DNA from: Fusobacterium mortiferum ATCC 9817
GTDB lineage: Bacteria > Fusobacteriota > Fusobacteriia > Fusobacteriales > Fusobacteriaceae
Assembly (NCBI RefSeq): GCF_000158195.2
Contig: NZ_GL987988.1
Location: forward strand, 1,029,978-1,093,977
Reading direction: 5' to 3'
DNA length: 64,000 nucleotides
This document shows positions 1 to 8,471 of the stretch, in pieces. How positions within the stretch are numbered: position 1 is the stretch's first letter; every line of letters begins with the position of its first letter. The notes under the pieces are model-generated. The model was not told where the DNA came from. It saw only the letters and a program-made list of their open reading frames with translations, and ran no database searches. A program made the translations under genes and the position numbers.

Positions 1-1
1 T

Positions 2-154
2 ATAGAACGTAAAGATAATCCTCTAAAGAAAAAACAAGCACTTACAGCTATTTGCTGTAAAATGATTAGGATATTTTTTACAATTTTATCAAAAGGAATT
101 AAATATGATGAAACTAAGATGTTACATGATATAAAAAGACCTGTAGCAGCTTAA
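2..154 (+). CDS. IS110-family transposase, C-terminal fragment (cut by window edge)
   Basis: The reading frame is open from the window edge to a TAA and encodes the last 50 residues of a larger protein. The pattern of basic residues, KKKQALTAICCKMIR, then a hydrophobic stretch, ILSKGIKYDE and a short tail, matches the C-terminal end of IS110/IS116/IS902 transposases (DEDD plus serine recombinases). The catalytic parts lie outside the window, so activity cannot be judged. It is followed by about 300 bases of non-coding DNA, as in IS110-family elements whose long non-coding end is downstream of the gene. The family call rests on a short tail only. Confidence 0.6.
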   Translation: MERKDNPLKKKQALTAICCKMIRIFFTILSKGIKYDETKMLHDIKRPVAA

Positions 155-444
155 AAAAGCTAAAAAAATTAAATTTAAGGTAAACGTCCATTGAAAAATG
201 CTTAAATTTAAAATAAACATAAAAAACAAATAAGAGCAGAAGTCTAATATTCACACCATTAGAGTAAGAACTCAGCAAAGGAGCAAAAAGACACTCAAAT
301 TATGGAGATACAGAACGAAGGAATTTAGGTCAAAGAACCAGATAGAAATAGGAGGTTAGTATCCATAAAATTTTTGAGAAATAAGCCTTCATACCCAAAA
401 ATAAAAGAGACGTTCAATTTTGTTATGCAAAAATTTAAAATAAA
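155..444 (+). mobile_element. Non-coding right end of the IS110-type element, candidate bridge-RNA region
   Basis: No reading frame of note is present. A perfect 6-bp stem (243-248 with 258-263, TCTAAT/ATTAGA) with a 9-base loop sits 90 bases after the transposase stop. The stretch is less AT-extreme than the surrounding DNA, as expected of a functional RNA. IS110-family elements encode a bridge RNA in a non-coding end, and in the IS1111 subgroup this end lies downstream of the gene. Placing such an RNA here is inference; the exact right boundary of the element is not visible because this family has no long inverted ends. Confidence 0.35.
184..444. repeat. Imperfect direct repeat flanking the IS non-coding end (184-217 and 410-444)
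   Basis: Both copies start with ACGT(C/T)C, contain ATGC in the middle and end in the identical 14-mer AAATTTAAAATAAA (204-217 and 431-444). They bracket the structured non-coding segment after the transposase. They could be the two sides of the RNA-coding segment, a duplicated binding site for the transposase, or chance similarity in AT-rich DNA outside the 14-mer. Confidence 0.4.
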
Positions 445-448
445 AGGC

Positions 449-475
449 AATAATCTTCATAATTAAGCGATTATT
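449..475. promoter_or_regulatory. Inverted repeat upstream of the cntL-like gene, possible operator
   Basis: AATAATC (449-455) and GATTATT (469-475) form a 7-bp inverted repeat with a 13-base spacer, 41 bases before the first gene of the metallophore operon. Such loci are usually controlled by metal-responsive Fur/Zur-type repressors, whose sites are AT-rich palindromes. The link is inference from position only, and the repeat could belong to the IS end. Confidence 0.25.
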
Positions 476-516
476 TGTGAAAAATAAAAAAATTGACAAA
501 TAAGGAGGGGATAAAT

Positions 517-1293
517 ATGTCAAAATCATTATTATTTGATTTAAAAGTATTAGAATTTAAACTGAAAGAATCTCTAAAATTATATGAAAATACAAAAATA
601 GAGGAGAATTTTGAACTGCTTAAAACTAATATAGATGAATTATGTTCTTTTATTATAAAGAAAGAGAATCATTTAGCTTTTTTTCAAGTTGCTGAAAATA
701 AAGATATTAGAACATATGTTATATCAATTAGAGATTTATCTACTAAAATACTTGGTATTATTGAAAAAGAAGAAGCTAGAAAGATATTAGAAGATGCTAA
801 TAGTTGTTTTCAATATGGAGAAGAACTAAAACTTACTGTAAAACAAGAAATCCATGATTATAAAATGACTTCACAAGATCGTATTTTGTTTGTAGGATCT
901 GGATCTATGCCTATTACTGCATTCACTATTATAAAAGAAACAGGAGCTGAGATTACTTGTGTAGATATTGATAAGGAAGCTTTAGACTTATCAAAAAAAG
1001 TAGCCATAAAATTAGGATTTCCTAATATTATATTTGAAGATGACCTATTTTCTTTACCTTTAAATAAATATTCACATATTATTATTGCTTCTTTAGTTCC
1101 TTTAAAATGTGAAATTTTAGAAAATATTCGTAGTACTATTCCTGCTACAACTAAACTAATTTTACGTTATGGGAATGAATTAAAGGAATTGTTCAATTAT
1201 CCAATATATCAAAAAGAAATAAAAACTTTTATAAAAACAGTTATTAGAGATAGAGATTTTATTTATGATACTCTTCTATTAGAAAAGGAGTGA
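517..1293 (+). CDS. cntL: Nicotianamine-synthase-like aminobutyrate transferase (CntL type)
   Basis: This 258-residue protein fits the bacterial nicotianamine synthase-like family, which moves the aminobutyrate group of S-adenosylmethionine onto an amino acid such as histidine, the first committed step of opine metallophores (staphylopine, pseudopaline). The N-terminal 130 residues are helical. A SAM-binding Rossmann segment follows, ILFVGSGSMPITAF, with an acidic strand end at CVDID about 20 residues later. The ATG at 517 is preferred over an upstream TTG at 493 because AAGGAGGGG lies 6 bases before it. Stop and next start are 3 bases apart, so it is cotranslated with the opine dehydrogenase. 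No histidine racemase (CntK) gene is nearby, so an L-amino acid acceptor is likely. Confidence 0.85.
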   Translation: MSKSLLFDLKVLEFKLKESLKLYENTKIEENFELLKTNIDELCSFIIKKENHLAFFQVAENKDIRTYVISIRDLSTKILGIIEKEEARKILEDANSCFQYGEELKLTVKQEIHDYKMTSQDRILFVGSGSMPITAFTIIKETGAEITCVDIDKEALDLSKKVAIKLGFPNIIFEDDLFSLPLNKYSHIIIASLVPLKCEILENIRSTIPATTKLILRYGNELKELFNYPIYQKEIKTFIKTVIRDRDFIYDTLLLEKE

Positions 1294-1296
1294 GCT

Positions 1297-2601
1297 ATGG
1301 AAAATAATAATATTAATAATGTGTTAATTTTTGGAAATGGTCCAGTTGCTCTTCATTTATATCTAACTTTAAGAAAACAAGGTTCTAATAAAGTTGGTTT
1401 AAAAATTAGAGATAGTTTAAAAGCTCAAAAATTCTATGAAGAATTGAAAAAAGAACAATTCATTTTAGAAGGGAAAGTTAAAACTGAATTACCACTAATT
1501 GCTTATGGGAATACTGAAGTAAAACCTATTATTCAAAACTATAAAGAAATATTAGATGAATGGGAAACTTTTATTTTAGCAACTCCTTGTGATGCTTACT
1601 CTGACTTATTGGAAAATATCCAATTTACCTCACTAAAAAAATTGAAAACAATTGTTTTAGTTTCACCAGAATTAAGTTCTGCTTATTTTATTAAAATTCT
1701 GTTAGAAAAAAGAGGTAGAGATGATATTAATATTATTAGTTTTTCTAATTATTTTGGAGCAACTAATTTAGCAGAAGGAACTTATACTAAAATTATTATT
1801 AATGCCTTAAAAGGGAAGATTTATCTTGCTTCCACTAATGTAAATGATACAGAAATTTTAAAATGGGTAAAATATCTAAAAAATATGGAAATAGAAGGAG
1901 TTATTTGTAAAAATCCACTTATAGCTGAATCTAAAAATATAACTATTTTTGTTCATTCACCATTCTTATTTAATGATGTAAGTTTAAATCAAATTTTTCT
2001 TAAAGATCCTCAAAAAAGATATATTTATAAGCTATATCCAGAAGGACCTATTACAAAATATTCTATTCAAGACATGGTTAATTTATACCATGAAATTATG
2101 GAATTATATAAAAAAATGAAAATAGAAACCTTTAATTTATTAGAATTTTTAAATGATAGCTATCCTGTATTGGAAGAATCTTTACATATAGATGAAATTA
2201 AAAGTTTTATGGACAAGCCAAAAAATGAGCAGATATTTCTTCTTTATGTAAGATATTGTTGTATCCTAATAGATCCTTATTCAGTTCCTGATGAAGAAGG
2301 GAAGTATTTTGATTTTTCAAAAGTGGAATATTCTAAAATATTTTTAGATAAAAATAATAAATGGTGTATCCCACGTAGACCTACTGAAGATTATTCAAAA
2401 TTAAATTTATTATTTTATTTAAGCAAATATTATAATACAACAAATAGTACAATGGAGAAGTGTTTAAAAAAATATGAATTATTTTATAATGGCTTACTTT
2501 CAGAAAAAGGAATAGAAAATATTAATGAAAGTAGCTATCTTCATCAAAGAGGAGATGAAGCTAAAAATTTATATTCTTATATAAATAATTTTATTCTTTA
2601 A
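1297..2601 (+). CDS. cntM: Staphylopine/pseudopaline-type opine dehydrogenase (CntM type, DUF2338)
   Basis: The 434-residue length matches staphylopine dehydrogenases. These enzymes condense the CntL product with pyruvate or 2-oxoglutarate and reduce the imine with NAD(P)H to give the finished opine metallophore. An N-terminal nucleotide-binding motif, VLIFGNGPVALHLYL, is visible at residues 9-23, and the C-terminal two thirds are helical as in the family. The ribosome site (AAGGAG) lies inside the end of the upstream gene. Codon use is GAA/ATT rich, unlike the GAG/ATA-rich core genes. Which keto acid is used cannot be read without a structure-guided alignment. Pairing with a CntL-type gene makes the function secure at family level. 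Confidence 0.87.
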   Translation: MENNNINNVLIFGNGPVALHLYLTLRKQGSNKVGLKIRDSLKAQKFYEELKKEQFILEGKVKTELPLIAYGNTEVKPIIQNYKEILDEWETFILATPCDAYSDLLENIQFTSLKKLKTIVLVSPELSSAYFIKILLEKRGRDDINIISFSNYFGATNLAEGTYTKIIINALKGKIYLASTNVNDTEILKWVKYLKNMEIEGVICKNPLIAESKNITIFVHSPFLFNDVSLNQIFLKDPQKRYIYKLYPEGPITKYSIQDMVNLYHEIMELYKKMKIETFNLLEFLNDSYPVLEESLHIDEIKSFMDKPKNEQIFLLYVRYCCILIDPYSVPDEEGKYFDFSKVEYSKIFLDKNNKWCIPRRPTEDYSKLNLLFYLSKYYNTTNSTMEKCLKKYELFYNGLLSEKGIENINESSYLHQRGDEAKNLYSYINNFIL

Positions 2602-2668
2602 TTTAAATTATTTTATTTAACATATTTATTATTAAAGATCATAATATTAAAAAAAGGAAGTGAAAAGA

Positions 2669-3823
2669 ATGAAAAATTTTAATTACTTTACATCAGAATT
2701 TGTATCTCCTGGACATCCTGATAAAATTTCTGATCAAATAGCCGATTCCATTTTAGATGCTTGTCTAAAAGATGATCCAAATTCAAGAGTTGCTTGTGAA
2801 GTTTTTTGTACTACTGGTTTAGTTGTTGTAGGAGGAGAAATAACAACTTCAACATATATAGATGTACAAGATATAGTTAGAAAAAAAATAGATGAAATTG
2901 GTTATAAACCTGGAATGGGATTTGATTCTAACTGTGGAGTTTTAAATAGTATTCATGCACAATCACCAGATATTGCTATGGGCGTTGATATCGGTGGTGC
3001 TGGTGATCAAGGAATAATGTTTGGTGGTGCTGTTCGAGAAACAGAAGAACTTATGCCTCTTGCACTTGTCTTATCAAGAGAGATATTAGTTAGACTTACT
3101 AATATGATGAAAAATGAAGAAATAAAATGGATAAGACCAGATCAAAAATCACAAGTTACTTTAGCTTATGATGAAAATGGAAAAATTGATCATGTAGATT
3201 CTATAGTTGTTTCAGTACAACATGATGAAGATGTTGCACATAACGAAATTGAAAAAACTGTTATAGAGAAAGTTGTTAAACCAGTTTTAGAAAAATATAA
3301 TTTAAGTTCTGAAAATATAAAATACTATATCAATCCTACTGGAAGATTTGTAATTGGAGGACCTCATGGAGATACAGGTGTTACTGGTAGAAAAATTATA
3401 GTTGATACTTATGGTGGATATTTTAGACATGGTGGAGGAGCTTTCTCTGGTAAAGATCCTTCAAAAGTTGATAGATCAGCTGCTTATGCTGCTAGATGGG
3501 TGGCTAAAAATGTTGTGGCAGCCAATCTTGCAGATAAATGTGAAATTCAATTATCTTATGCAATAGGTGTTCCTCACCCTGTATCTATTAAAGTTGAAAC
3601 TTTTGGTACTTCAAAAGTTGATGAATATAAAATTTCTGAGGCTATTTCAAAAATTTTTGATTTATCTCCAAGAGGAATAGAAAAAGCTCTTGAATTGAGA
3701 GAAGGAAAATTCAAATATCAAAATTTAGCAGCTTACGGACATATTGGAAGAACTGATATTGATACTCCTTGGGAAAGATTGAACAAAGTTGAAGAATTGA
3801 TAAAATACACCAATAAATGTTAA
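2669..3823 (+). CDS. metK: S-adenosylmethionine synthetase MetK
   Basis: MetK makes SAM from methionine and ATP. The 384-residue product carries the family signatures [13 protein letters not shown] near the N terminus, [10 protein letters not shown] around residue 110 and [19 protein letters not shown] around residue 255. The ATG at 2669 is chosen over a GTG at 2660 because AGGAAG (2655-2660) is correctly spaced from it. It lies 67 bases after the opine dehydrogenase in the same direction with no terminator seen between. CntL-type enzymes consume SAM as the aminobutyrate donor, so this copy may be dedicated to metallophore synthesis. Whether the genome holds another metK cannot be seen here. 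Confidence 0.95.
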   Translation: MKNFNYFTSEFVSPGHPDKISDQIADSILDACLKDDPNSRVACEVFCTTGLVVVGGEITTSTYIDVQDIVRKKIDEIGYKPGMGFDSNCGVLNSIHAQSPDIAMGVDIGGAGDQGIMFGGAVRETEELMPLALVLSREILVRLTNMMKNEEIKWIRPDQKSQVTLAYDENGKIDHVDSIVVSVQHDEDVAHNEIEKTVIEKVVKPVLEKYNLSSENIKYYINPTGRFVIGGPHGDTGVTGRKIIVDTYGGYFRHGGGAFSGKDPSKVDRSAAYAARWVAKNVVAANLADKCEIQLSYAIGVPHPVSIKVETFGTSKVDEYKISEAISKIFDLSPRGIEKALELREGKFKYQNLAAYGHIGRTDIDTPWERLNKVEELIKYTNKC

Positions 3824-3880
3824 TTATTTTCTAAATAATATTTATTTTTAAATCTAACAACTTCTTATTTATATAAAAAG

Positions 3881-3926
3881 GCCAATTGTAGATTTTTTAA
3901 AAATTTTCACAATAGGCTCTCTTTTT
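3881..3926. terminator. Bidirectional terminator between metK and the convergent exporter gene
   Basis: Arms GCCAATTGT (3881-3889) and ACAATAGGC (3909-3917) pair with one mismatch. A T-rich run follows on the + side (3921-3926) and an A-run precedes the left arm, giving a U-tract on the - strand too. It sits between the 3' ends of convergent genes. Confidence 0.65.
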
Positions 3927-3990
3927 CTGTAAATAATATTCTAAGATTTTATGATATAAATTTTTTGTAATTAAAAAACTATTAATATTT

Positions 3991-4856
3991 TTAAGATTCT
4001 TCTTTTGGAAGTATCATACAAATTGTTGCAGATAAAATTACTAAAATAATTCCAATTATTGAAAGAAAATTGAGTTTCTCTCCTAATATCAAAACAGCAA
4101 GCAAAATACCAAAGACTGGTTCTAAGGCAAGAAATAATCCACTTTTACTTGCTTCACTCCTTTCAAGCCCTTTATTCCAAAACCATCCTGCACCTATACT
4201 ACAGCCAACAACTAGATATAAAAGAACTATAACCCCTTTCAATGAATAGTGCACTTCCCAACTTTTAACTAAAAATAACATTATTGGCAAAGCAAACAAT
4301 GTTCCTAATTGAATAGTCAATGCTGTATAATAATTTGAGTTCATTTTCTTTAGTATTTTTTTTTTGAAAGTCTAACCCAAAAAGAAACAACTATAGTAGA
4401 TAAAAATACCAAAAAACATCCAAAGAAAGATACATTTTCAAGTGCTGAAACACCTACTGTTAATGCTACACCAAAAAAAGCAACAATACCTAATAAGAAA
4501 ACAATAGGAGAGGCTTTTTCTTTAAAAAATATAAATCCAACAATTGTTATCATAACAGGCTCAATACCTATAACTGTTGTTGCACTTGAAGCTGAAGTAA
4601 AACTTAGCCCTATAAACTGTAACATTGAAGTGAGAGGATATGTTAAAATTCCTAAAAGAATTAACAAGAAAAAATCTTTTTTATTAAAATTTCCCTTTTC
4701 TTTATGTATAAAAGAAACAGTCATAGGCAGTAAAATTATACTTGCAAGTACATATCTAATTGCAACAACTAAAGATGGATCAAGCATATCATAAGCAATT
4801 TTACCAGCAATAAATGATGTTCCCCATAAAAATACAGCTATTAAGAGATATATCAT
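3991..4856 (-). pseudogene. EamA/DMT-family exporter, frameshifted at a 10-A tract
   Basis: Two reading frames (4856-4350 and 4344-3991) together encode one EamA/DMT permease of about 288 residues with ten membrane segments in two EamA domains. The first part starts at the N terminus (LLIAVFLWGTSFIAGK) and the second resumes after the break. In the coding sense a run of ten A (complement of T at 4356-4365) is one base short of restoring the frame. The start codon overlaps the stop of the monooxygenase gene as ATGA, so the two are coupled. In Pseudomonas the pseudopaline exporter CntI is of this family, which suggests the same role here. It is either truly off, phase-variable, or a homopolymer sequencing error. 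Confidence 0.75.
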
Positions 4857-6126
4857 ATAGTTCCTCCAAAAATTGTGTCTTGTTTTACTGGTTTAGGAAA
4901 TGTCTTATCAAGAGATAATACAATTTTTCTTGCACGAGAAGCATTTAAAGATAAATTAGGGTCAACAACACCATGTGTATGTTTTCCACCATTCAAATAA
5001 AATATTTTCCCTTTTCCTTCGTATTCTAAAGAATAGTTTTCTGAAATACAAACATTATAATTATCATCTTTTTTTATTTTTGATAATATTTCATCTGAAA
5101 AAATTTCTTTAGGGAAGTATTGTTTATATCCTGTTGCTAAAATTATCATATCAGCAGATATAATCTTTTGATTTTTAGAATAAATATTCTCTATAGTTAC
5201 TTTAATATCTAAATCTTTATCAGTTTCAGTTACATCACAAACTGAGCATTCACTATATATATTAAATTTTATTTGTTTTCCTATCTTTGAGTATCTATTA
5301 GCATATAATATCTGATAAACTTCTTCTATAGTATGAGGGGATGCTCCATCACTTGCAAAACGATATTGTTTATTAAGATTTTCTTTTAATTCAGAAGGAA
5401 GTTTATAAAAATTACTTAATCCCATTTCTGTATAAATTTTATCTTCTGCAAATTGAGAATCTTCCATCTGATGTGTGAATGGTTCACGATAAACCATTGT
5501 AATTGACTCTATATCACTATTTTTATCATTGAATAAATCAACTACTATTTCAAGGGCACTTTGACCTCCCCCTACAATAAGAATATTTTTGGCTCCTTTT
5601 TTTGAATGAAACTGATACTCACTATTATGGAATATTCTTTCATTTAAATTATTTTCAAGAAATTCTGGAATAAGTGGTTTGACCCCAAGAGCCACAGAAA
5701 TATTTTTAGCAAAAATAGGTTTTTGAATATCATTTTTTAAAATAATCTCAAATCCTTCTTCATATTCTTTTATAAGTTTAACTTCATTACCCATCCTTAC
5801 TGTATCTAATTTAGAAATTACCCACTGAATATATTGCTCATATTCCCATCTTAAAGTAAATGAAAAATTTGCAATTATATGTGATTCTAATCTTCCTGTT
5901 TCATATAAAAAATTAAAAAATGAATATTCACTTGTAGGTTTAACCAAACTTATTAAATCTTTCAAATTACTATTTTGTATAGTTGCAAATTTTAATTTCA
6001 TTCCAGGATGCCAAAAAAATCTGTTTTTTTATCCAAAAATAAACTTTTTAATGCAGTATCCTTAAGAAGTATTCCTAAACTCAAATTAAATGGTCCTGCT
6101 CCAATGCCAACTAAATCAAATATCAT
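4853..6126 (-). pseudogene. SidA/IucD/PvdA-type flavin N-monooxygenase, frameshifted near its N terminus
   Basis: Family members N-hydroxylate the side-chain amine of ornithine, lysine or similar amines for siderophore synthesis. The start at 6126 follows GGAGGG; its frame gives the FAD motif DLVGIGAGPFNLSLG and then breaks. The other frame gives PTSEYSFFNFL, the NADPH motif ILIVGGGQSALEI, LATGYK and the C-terminal HTHGVVDPNLSLNASRA. Adding one base in a 7-T or adjacent 7-A run (plus-strand 6013-6019 or 6024-6030) rejoins them through the canonical WHPGM and yields 424 residues, the usual length. It forms an ATGA-coupled operon with the exporter and faces the cntL-cntM-metK operon. The substrate is unknown; no NRPS or acyltransferase partner is visible. 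Confidence 0.8.
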
Positions 6127-6509
6127 TCTATCCCTCCATATACAAATTATTTAAAAATAAAAATATACTTTATTAATATAATATATTATATTTTTATATC
6201 CAACTTTTATTTTTAATATTTATATTTTTATATAAATTCTTAATCTTCCTCTTCATCTACTCTAGTCTAAATTTCTCTATTTATAATTCTAAACCTCTGT
6301 TATTTTCTTTTTCATTTTTTGCTTTCTCTACCCAAGTATCATAAATTATCATTACAGAATAAGTACAAAAATTTGAAGTTTCAGTATATTGACAATAGAT
6401 AATACTTTTAAAATTTTTCCTTAAAATTTACCTCTTAATTATAAAGACATAAAAAATCTTAAAATTATATTTGTAGATTTTAAATAAAAATATTATAATT
6501 ATAAAAAAT
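6127..6509. other. Intergenic region between the monooxygenase and the IS1182 element
   Basis: This stretch is extremely AT-rich. It must hold the - strand promoter of the monooxygenase operon, but no clear -35/-10 pair stands out. On the - strand an open stretch of about 48 codons ends at 6281 and includes YTETSNFCTYSVMIIYDTW. It has no start codon or ribosome site and may be the tail of a decayed gene. Nothing else is recognised. Confidence 0.3.
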
Positions 6510-6647
6510 GGGGCTGTTGCAAATTTAAATAGCCCAAACCTTTGAAATTAGCTGAAGAGCTTTTTTCTCTCTTTAGCTTTTTTCTTTTTACATTAAAAAA
6601 GGTATAAAGTACTCGAAATTTTTTCAAATTTCTAATACAATATACCT

Positions 6648-8126
6648 ATGAAAAACCCAATTAATAATAACACGTATTTTAATTTAATTCAACCTAAAAT
6701 TTTTAATCTTTTACAATATCATATTTCTGAGGATGACCCTGTAAGAAAACTTAGCGCCATTTTGGTGGATATGGATTTTACTAAACTTTTGAAAGTATTT
6801 TCTTACAAAACTAAGGTACATCCTGTTAGAATGTTTGCTATCATTCTTTATGCTTATTCTAGAGGTATTTATTCTACTCGTGATATTGAAAATGCTTGTC
6901 TAGAAAATATTAAGTTTAGATTTCTTTTACAAGATTCTACTCTTCCTGATCATTCTACTATTTCTAGATTTTTGAATAAAATTGAGCATTTACTTCCTGA
7001 TCTATTTGAACAATTTATTAAAAAAATTTTTAAAATGGAAGATATCTCTACTGATAATATTTACATTGATGGTACTAAAATTGAAGCCTATGCTAATAGA
7101 TATTCTTTCGTTTGGAAAAAATCTGTCAAAAATTATTGGAATAAACTTAATGATAAAATTCAAGCTCTTGTTCTTGATTTCAATCAAGAATTTAATTCTA
7201 ATTTATCTTCTTTTTTTGAAATTTATCATTATCTTGAAAATTTAAATATTAATTTTGTTCATGGACGTGGAAAACGAAAATCAAAAGAACAAAAATATTT
7301 TGAACTATGCGCTGAATATTTAGAAAGATATGAAAAATATTCAAAACATTTTCAAAATTTAAAAGAGAGAAACAGCTATTCAAAAACAGATATAGATGCT
7401 ACTTTTATGAGAATGAAAGATGACTACATGAGAAATGGACAATTAAAACCAGGATATAATCTGCAAATTGGAGTTGTAAGTGAATATATTTGTGCTTATG
7501 ATATTTTTTCAAATCCTTCTGATTCAAAAACTCTAATTCCTTTTTTGGAAAAAATCAAATTACTAGATTTAAATATTAAAAATATAGTAGCTGATGCTGG
7601 CTATGAAAGTATAGACAATTATGAATATTTAGAAAAACTAGGATATACTTCATACATAAAGCCAATATATTTTGAAAAATTAAAAACTAGAAAATTTAAA
7701 AAAGATTTAAATAAAGTTGAAAATTTAATATATGACTATGAAGAAAACAAACTTTTTAGAAAAGATGGTTTAGAATTAAAATTTCTTTATTCAAGTAAAA
7801 ATGGGAAAAGACAATATTTTTTTAATCCAGAAACACAAAAGACAATAGGTTACAATGTAAAGTTTAGAATGTTATCTAAAAAATCTCAAGAAAATATATC
7901 AAGCGCTTATGGCAAATGTTTAAGAATGAATAGAAGTATTCAAGTAGAGGGAGCATTTGCAGTTTTAAAAGAAAATATGAAATTAAGAAAATTAAAAGTT
8001 CGAGGAAAAAATAGAGTATTAAGAGAAATTTGCTTATTTTGTCTAGGGTATAATTTAAATCGCTTAATCCAAAGAGGAAAAACTAATAAAAAAGGAACAA
8101 CACTTCATCCTTTAAAAAGGGCGTAA
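6648..8126 (+). CDS. IS1182-family transposase
   Basis: The 492-residue protein has an N-terminal DUF772-type region including DHSTISRFL, followed by the family signature IDGTKIEAYANRYSFVWKKS around residues 138-157. Probable DDE residues are the aspartate in YIDGTK, the aspartate in VADAGYES and the glutamate in QVEGAFAVLKENM. The basic C terminus ends in HPLKRA. The frame is intact and all three acidic residues are present, so it may be active. Upstream, TATACCT (6638-6644) precedes the start with no strong ribosome site, as is common for transposases. Nothing beyond transposition is implied. Confidence 0.93.
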   Translation: MKNPINNNTYFNLIQPKIFNLLQYHISEDDPVRKLSAILVDMDFTKLLKVFSYKTKVHPVRMFAIILYAYSRGIYSTRDIENACLENIKFRFLLQDSTLPDHSTISRFLNKIEHLLPDLFEQFIKKIFKMEDISTDNIYIDGTKIEAYANRYSFVWKKSVKNYWNKLNDKIQALVLDFNQEFNSNLSSFFEIYHYLENLNINFVHGRGKRKSKEQKYFELCAEYLERYEKYSKHFQNLKERNSYSKTDIDATFMRMKDDYMRNGQLKPGYNLQIGVVSEYICAYDIFSNPSDSKTLIPFLEKIKLLDLNIKNIVADAGYESIDNYEYLEKLGYTSYIKPIYFEKLKTRKFKKDLNKVENLIYDYEENKLFRKDGLELKFLYSSKNGKRQYFFNPETQKTIGYNVKFRMLSKKSQENISSAYGKCLRMNRSIQVEGAFAVLKENMKLRKLKVRGKNRVLREICLFCLGYNLNRLIQRGKTNKKGTTLHPLKRA

Positions 8127-8237
8127 AAAATAAAAAAAGAGGGATGTTTTTTTGTATTGCCTAAAAATAAATAAGATATGAAAAATTTTAAGGAATCAAT
8201 AAAATGATTTCTATTTTTTTACATCAAAATAAAAAAT

Positions 8238-8274
8238 GTTGCAAACTAATGATTAAAAATCATTAATTTGCAAC
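8238..8274. repeat. 17-bp hairpin at the right end of the IS1182 element
   Basis: Arms 8238-8254 and 8258-8274 are complementary with one mismatch and a 3-base loop. The right arm overlaps the terminal inverted repeat, so the end repeat is duplicated in inverse orientation inside the element. It could stop read-through or be a transposase-binding structure. Confidence 0.7.
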
Positions 8275-8305
8275 AGCCCCCCAATTATCACACTATATTT
8301 ATTAG

Positions 8306-8391
8306 TGGTGCCTAGAGAGGGACTTGAACCCTCACTCCTTTAGGGGAAACGGATTTTGAGTCCGTCGCGTCTACCATTCCGCCATCCAGGC
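8306..8391 (-). tRNA. tRNA-Leu (anticodon CAA)
   Basis: The reverse strand folds as a type II tRNA with a long variable arm. The acceptor arms GCCTGGA and TCTAGGC pair with one G-T, the T loop reads GGTTCAAGTCC, and the anticodon loop CTCAAAA gives CAA, decoding UUG. The 3' CCA is encoded (8306-8308). Its 3' end faces the accessory island, the usual orientation for integration at tRNA genes. Confidence 0.95.
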
Positions 8392-8471
8392 ATCTACTTT
8401 ATTCATTTATGATATACTATTTTAGGGAGTTTGTCAATAGATTTTTTATCTATCAAAAAAATATTAAATTT

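Larger units (their letters stand above)
6510..8280 (+). mobile_element. IS1182-family insertion sequence, complete
   Basis: The element is bounded by a perfect 16-bp terminal inverted repeat, GGGGCTGTTGCAAATT at 6510-6525 and its complement at 8265-8280. It carries one transposase gene. No convincing target-site duplication is seen: AAAAAAT lies on the left and CCAATTATC on the right, so the insertion may be old or one flank rearranged. The right end lies 25 bases from the 3' end of the tRNA-Leu gene. Confidence 0.88.

Noticed and set aside
2602-2668. Possible SAM riboswitch before metK
   Set aside because: The gap is only 67 bases, nearly all A/T, with no SAM-riboswitch helices.
6281-6424. 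48-codon open - strand stretch containing YTETSNFCTYSVMIIYDTW as a gene
   Set aside because: No start codon or ribosome site and no recognised family; listed only as a possible remnant in the intergenic entry.
6510-8280. Target-site duplication around the IS1182 element
   Set aside because: The flanks AAAAAAT and CCAATTATC share no convincing repeat.
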